Shown here: piece by piece, positions 61,203-64,000 of the stretch
How positions within the stretch are numbered: the stretch's first letter is position 1
How the letters are laid out: every line of letters starts with the position of its first letter
Source of the DNA: Crenobacter luteus
Lineage (GTDB): Bacteria; Pseudomonadota; Gammaproteobacteria; Burkholderiales; Chromobacteriaceae
Length of the DNA stretch: 64,000 nt
NCBI RefSeq assembly: GCF_004345725.1
Contig: NZ_SLXG01000015.1
Span: 1 to 64,000 of the forward strand
Reading direction: 5' to 3'
Position numbers and translations under genes: made by a program
Notes under the pieces: model-generated
What the model was told of the DNA's origin: nothing
What the model saw: the letters and a program-made list of their open reading frames with translations, nothing else
The model's database searches: none

Positions 61203-63707
61203 ATGTCCAGCACCCTGATCCGCCCCGAACTCATCCGCCTCGCGACCGCCAGCGCCGACAAGGCCAGCGCAATCCGCGAGGCCGGCCAGCTGCTGGTCGA
61301 GGCCGGCTGCATCGAACCGGCCTACGTCGAGAGCCTGCTCAGGCGCGAATCGGTCGCCAACACCTTCCTCGGCCACGGCGTCGCGATCCCGCACGGCATG
61401 GTCGAGGACCGCCACCTGATCCGCGAGACCGGCATCGCCATCCTGCAGTTGCCCGAGGGCCTCGAATGGAACCCGGGCCAGACTACCCGCCTGGTGTTCG
61501 CGATCGCCGCGCAGTCGGACGAACACATCACGCTGTTACGCCGCCTGACCCGCCTGCTGCAGGACGAGGCCAAGCTGCAGCGGCTGTTCGAGACCGGCGA
61601 CGCCAACGAGCTGATCGCCGCGCTGTCCGACGCGCCCGCCGCCCAGCCCGAGGCGGCGCACACCGACCTGGCCGAAAGCTTCGAGTGGACCATCGACTAC
61701 CCGAACGGCCTGCACGCGCGCCCGGCGACGCAGTGGGTCGAGACCGCGCGCGCCTTCGCCGCGCGCATCCAGGTGCGCCACGGCCATGAGGCGGCCGACG
61801 CCAAGAACATGATCGCGCTGTTGCAGCTGGGTCTCGCCTGCGGCGACAAGCTCGTCGTCTCGGCCGAGGGCCACGACGCGCTCGACGCGCTGACGCGTTT
61901 GCGCGAGGTGATGACGCGCCTGACCGCGCAGGAAAAGACCGAGGCCGCGCTCGCCGCGCAGAAGGCGCAGGCGCAGGCGGCGCAGTCGGGCTGGGCGCCG
62001 GCCGAGGATCCGCTGGCGATCGCCGGCCTCGGAGCCAGCCCCGGCATCGCGATCGGCACCGTGCACGTGCTGAACCCGAACACCGTTTCGGTGCCCGACC
62101 ACCCGGTCTCCTTGGCCGAGGGCGGCGAACTGCTCGACGCGGCGCTGGCCTCGACGCGCGACGAGCTCGGCCAACTGGCGGCCGACACCGCCAGGCGGCT
62201 GGGCAAGTCGGAGGCCGGCATCTTCAAGGCGCAGGCGGAGCTGCTGAACGACACCGACCTGATCACCCTCACCTGCCAGCTGATGGTCGAGGGCCACGGC
62301 GTCGCCTGGGCCTGGCACCAGGCGACCGAGCGGCTGGCCGACCGGCTCGCCGCGCTGGGCAATCCGATCCTGGCCGCCCGCGCCGCCGACCTGCGCGACG
62401 TCGGCCGCCGCGTGCTCGGCCATATCGACCCGACGCTCAAGACCACCTCGCTGAAGGACCTGCCCGACGACGGCTGCATCCTGATCGCGACCGACCTGTC
62501 GCCGTCGGACACCGCCGCGCTCGACCTTAGCAAGGTGATCGGCCTGGCGACCGCGCAGGGCGGCCCGACCGCGCACACCGCCATCCTCGCGCGCACGCTC
62601 GGCCTGCCGGCGGTGGTCGCCGGCGGCCCGGTGCTGCTCGACGTGATCGACGGCACGCCGGCCATCCTCGACGGCCAGACCGGCCGCCTCTATCTGGAGC
62701 CGTCCGACGCCGACGTCGCCTCGGCGCGCGCGTGGATCGCGCAGCAGCAGGAGCGCAAGGCGCGCGAGGAGGCCGAGCGCAGCCAGCCGGCGACCACGCG
62801 CGACGGCCACGCAACCGAGATCGCCGCCAACGTCAACCGCCCGGACCAGGTCGCCGACGCGATCGGCTGGGGCGCCGAGGGCGTCGGCCTGATGCGCACC
62901 GAATTCCTGTTCCTCGAGCGCGACCACGCGCCGGACGAGGAGGAGCAATACCAGACCTATCTTTCCATGCTCGAGGCGCTCGACGGCCGCCCGCTGGTGG
63001 TGCGCGCGCTCGACATCGGCGGCGACAAGCAGGTCGCCCACCTGAACCTGCCGCACGAGGAGAACCCCTTCCTCGGCGTGCGCGGCGCGCGCCTCTTGCT
63101 GCGCCGCCCCGACCTGCTGGAGCCGCAGCTCAAAGCGCTGTACCGCGCAGCCAAGTCCGGCCTGCCGCTGGCGATCATGTTCCCGATGATCACCTCGATC
63201 AAGGAGGTCATCACGCTGCGCGCGATCTGCGAGCGCATCCGCGCCGAGCTCGACGCCCCGGTGGTGCAGATCGGCATCATGGTCGAGGTGCCGGCCGCCG
63301 CCGCGCTGGCCGACAAGTTGGCCGAGCACGTCGACTTCTTCTCGATCGGCACCAACGACCTGACCCAATACGTGCTGGCGATCGACCGCCAGCACCCCGA
63401 CCTCGCCGCCGAGGCCGACAGCCTGCACCCGGCGGTGCTGCGGCTGATCCGCCGCACCGTCGACGGCGCCGCGCAGTACCAGCGCTGGGTCGGCGTCTGC
63501 GGCGGCCTCGCCGGCGACCCGTTCGGCGCCGCGCTCCTGGTCGGCCTCGGCGTGTCCGAGCTGTCGATGAGCCCGCGCGACATTCCGGCGGTCAAGGCGC
63601 GCCTGCGCGCCAGCCGCCGCGACGAGCTGGCCGACCTCGCGCTCAAGGCGCTGACCTGCGACAGCGCCGAGGCGGTGCGCGCGCTCGACAAGGGGAAATC
63701 GGCATGA
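61203..63707 (+). CDS. fruB: Fructose PTS EIIA-HPr-EI fusion protein
   Basis: Cytosolic phosphotransferase of 834 residues carrying three PTS parts in one chain. EIIA-Fru (about 1-145) has its histidine at 64 (GHGVAIPHG). HPr (about 160-245) has His171 in NGLHARPA. Enzyme I (about 265-834) has His458 in GGPTAHTAILAR, plus GADGVGLMRTEFLF-like AEGVGLMRTEFLF and GIMVEVPAAA. Phosphate passes from PEP through EI and HPr to EIIA and then to the membrane EIIBC, expected to the right of the window. Overlaps fruK by four bases. It can work without the general ptsHI proteins. Confidence 0.95.
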   Translation: MSSTLIRPELIRLATASADKASAIREAGQLLVEAGCIEPAYVESLLRRESVANTFLGHGVAIPHGMVEDRHLIRETGIAILQLPEGLEWNPGQTTRLVFAIAAQSDEHITLLRRLTRLLQDEAKLQRLFETGDANELIAALSDAPAAQPEAAHTDLAESFEWTIDYPNGLHARPATQWVETARAFAARIQVRHGHEAADAKNMIALLQLGLACGDKLVVSAEGHDALDALTRLREVMTRLTAQEKTEAALAAQKAQAQAAQSGWAPAEDPLAIAGLGASPGIAIGTVHVLNPNTVSVPDHPVSLAEGGELLDAALASTRDELGQLAADTARRLGKSEAGIFKAQAELLNDTDLITLTCQLMVEGHGVAWAWHQATERLADRLAALGNPILAARAADLRDVGRRVLGHIDPTLKTTSLKDLPDDGCILIATDLSPSDTAALDLSKVIGLATAQGGPTAHTAILARTLGLPAVVAGGPVLLDVIDGTPAILDGQTGRLYLEPSDADVASARAWIAQQQERKAREEAERSQPATTRDGHATEIAANVNRPDQVADAIGWGAEGVGLMRTEFLFLERDHAPDEEEQYQTYLSMLEALDGRPLVVRALDIGGDKQVAHLNLPHEENPFLGVRGARLLLRRPDLLEPQLKALYRAAKSGLPLAIMFPMITSIKEVITLRAICERIRAELDAPVVQIGIMVEVPAAAALADKLAEHVDFFSIGTNDLTQYVLAIDRQHPDLAAEADSLHPAVLRLIRRTVDGAAQYQRWVGVCGGLAGDPFGAALLVGLGVSELSMSPRDIPAVKARLRASRRDELADLALKALTCDSAEAVRALDKGKSA

Positions 63708-64000
63708 TCGGCCCGATCACCACCATCACGCTGAACCCGGCGATCGACCAGACGGTGACGCTGGAGAACCTGACGCCCGGCTCGGTCAACGTCGCGCGCG
63801 CCGCGCACAGCCACCCGGGCGGCAAGGGCGTCAACGTCGCCAGCTGCCTGGCCGACTTCGGCGAGCCGGTGCTGGCGACCGGCCTGTTGGGCCGCAACAA
63901 CAGCGAGGCCTTCGTCGAGCTGTTCGAGGCCAAGGGCATCACCGACCGCTTCGTGCGCGTGCCGGGCAGCACCCGCGTCAACATCAAGCTGGCCGACCTC
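63704..64000 (+). CDS. fruK: 1-phosphofructokinase, 5' part (runs off the window)
   Basis: The first 99 codons of a PfkB-family kinase that makes fructose-1,6-bisphosphate from fructose-1-phosphate. ITTITLNPAIDQTV, the HPGGKGVNVASCLADFG signature and GLLGRNNSEAF match FruK/LacC. Translationally coupled to fruB (ATGA). Confidence 0.92.
   Translation, partial: MIGPITTITLNPAIDQTVTLENLTPGSVNVARAAHSHPGGKGVNVASCLADFGEPVLATGLLGRNNSEAFVELFEAKGITDRFVRVPGSTRVNIKLADL

Larger units (their letters stand above)
1986..63326. repeat. Dispersed TTGGCCGAG/CTCGGCCAA motif (48 copies counted by eye)
   Basis: First bases of TTGGCCGAG on the plus strand: 1986, 4665, 5885, 7342, 9127, 10254, 11083, 15038, 16040, 24157, 25250, 27468, 28592, 34201, 35336, 38830, 40667, 46318, 47767, 51718, 55321, 56992, 62112, 63318. 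First bases of CTCGGCCAA: 4313, 6347, 7320, 8025, 8649, 12839, 14654, 14765, 17595, 20476, 23185, 24459, 28572, 29191, 35318, 35562, 38810, 40240, 40435, 47970, 55902, 58708, 60265, 62166. Under random 70% GC sequence I estimate about one copy. Most are inside genes, where they bring in otherwise uncommon TTG or CAA codons. Eight form the four hairpins at 7314, 28568, 35311 and 38806. Neighbouring bases favour AAGGCTCGGCCAAC. Confidence 0.85.

Noticed and set aside
1986-63326. TTGGCCGAG as a Chi, KOPS or restriction-modification site
   Set aside because: The 24:24 split between strands shows no polarity. The word is not a palindrome, and its frequent use in inverted terminator pairs is not expected of those site types.

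Overview
This 64 kb window is a very GC-rich, gene-dense bacterial chromosome segment. Gene content and order suggest a betaproteobacterium of the Neisseriales, most likely Chromobacteriaceae; the genus cannot be fixed from sequence alone. Pointers are divergent ilvD/lgt, the gloB-methyltransferase-rnhA-dnaQ block, a BPH-type proteasome homologue, and a 9-base motif repeated through genes and terminators in the manner of a DNA uptake sequence. No rRNA, tRNA, CRISPR array or prophage was seen. The only mobile DNA is at the left edge: an ISL3-like transposase tail and a 148 bp mini-element with terminal inverted repeats.

Layout. 0-2.2 kb: mobile remnant and ilvD. 2.3-7.3 kb: lgt, a PhnCDE-like ABC importer with a double-length permease, and an MBL-fold hydrolase. 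7.4-13.3 kb: copper ATPase copA behind a CsoR-type operator, then phoU, ppx and corA. 13.4-20.2 kb: rpiA, ispF, ispD, dnaQ, rnhA, a methyltransferase, gloB and mltD. 20.4-25.4 kb: dtd, yaaA, a urea-type transporter, an Aer-like PAS chemoreceptor behind an FNR-like box, and an unrecognised membrane-anchored protein. 25.4-28.5 kb: D-amino acid catabolism (Lrp-type regulator, dadA, alanine racemase). 28.6-30.1 kb: BPH proteasome homologue with Hsp33. 30.2-35.3 kb: amidotransferase, lipocalin, class-III aminotransferase, cNMP/CBS/DUF294 protein and DnaQ-like exonuclease, in one direction. 35.4-38.8 kb: two small proteins, radC, coaBC, dut. 39.0-43.9 kb: large NAD-glutamate dehydrogenase with a duplicated 5' end. 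44.5-50.6 kb: basic amino acid transport operon in the order of Pseudomonas aot, with two binding proteins, followed by an ArgR-type AraC regulator. 50.7-59.7 kb: Fur-box-associated siderophore locus (TonB receptor, SyrD/PvdE-type exporter, binding protein, FhuF reductase, fused FecCD permease, ATPase). 59.9-64 kb: fructose PTS locus (FruR, EIIA-HPr-EI fusion, start of fruK) with two FruR-like operators.

The genes are mostly housekeeping and transport modules. Arginine-type uptake, glutamate dehydrogenase and the dad genes together suggest a lifestyle using amino acids as carbon and nitrogen sources. The most striking signal is not a gene: TTGGCCGAG / CTCGGCCAA occurs 48 times by eye, 24 in each orientation. 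Four inverted pairs form hairpins, each between two convergent genes. This is the distribution expected of a DNA uptake sequence, but the word differs from the Neisseriaceae DUS dialects.
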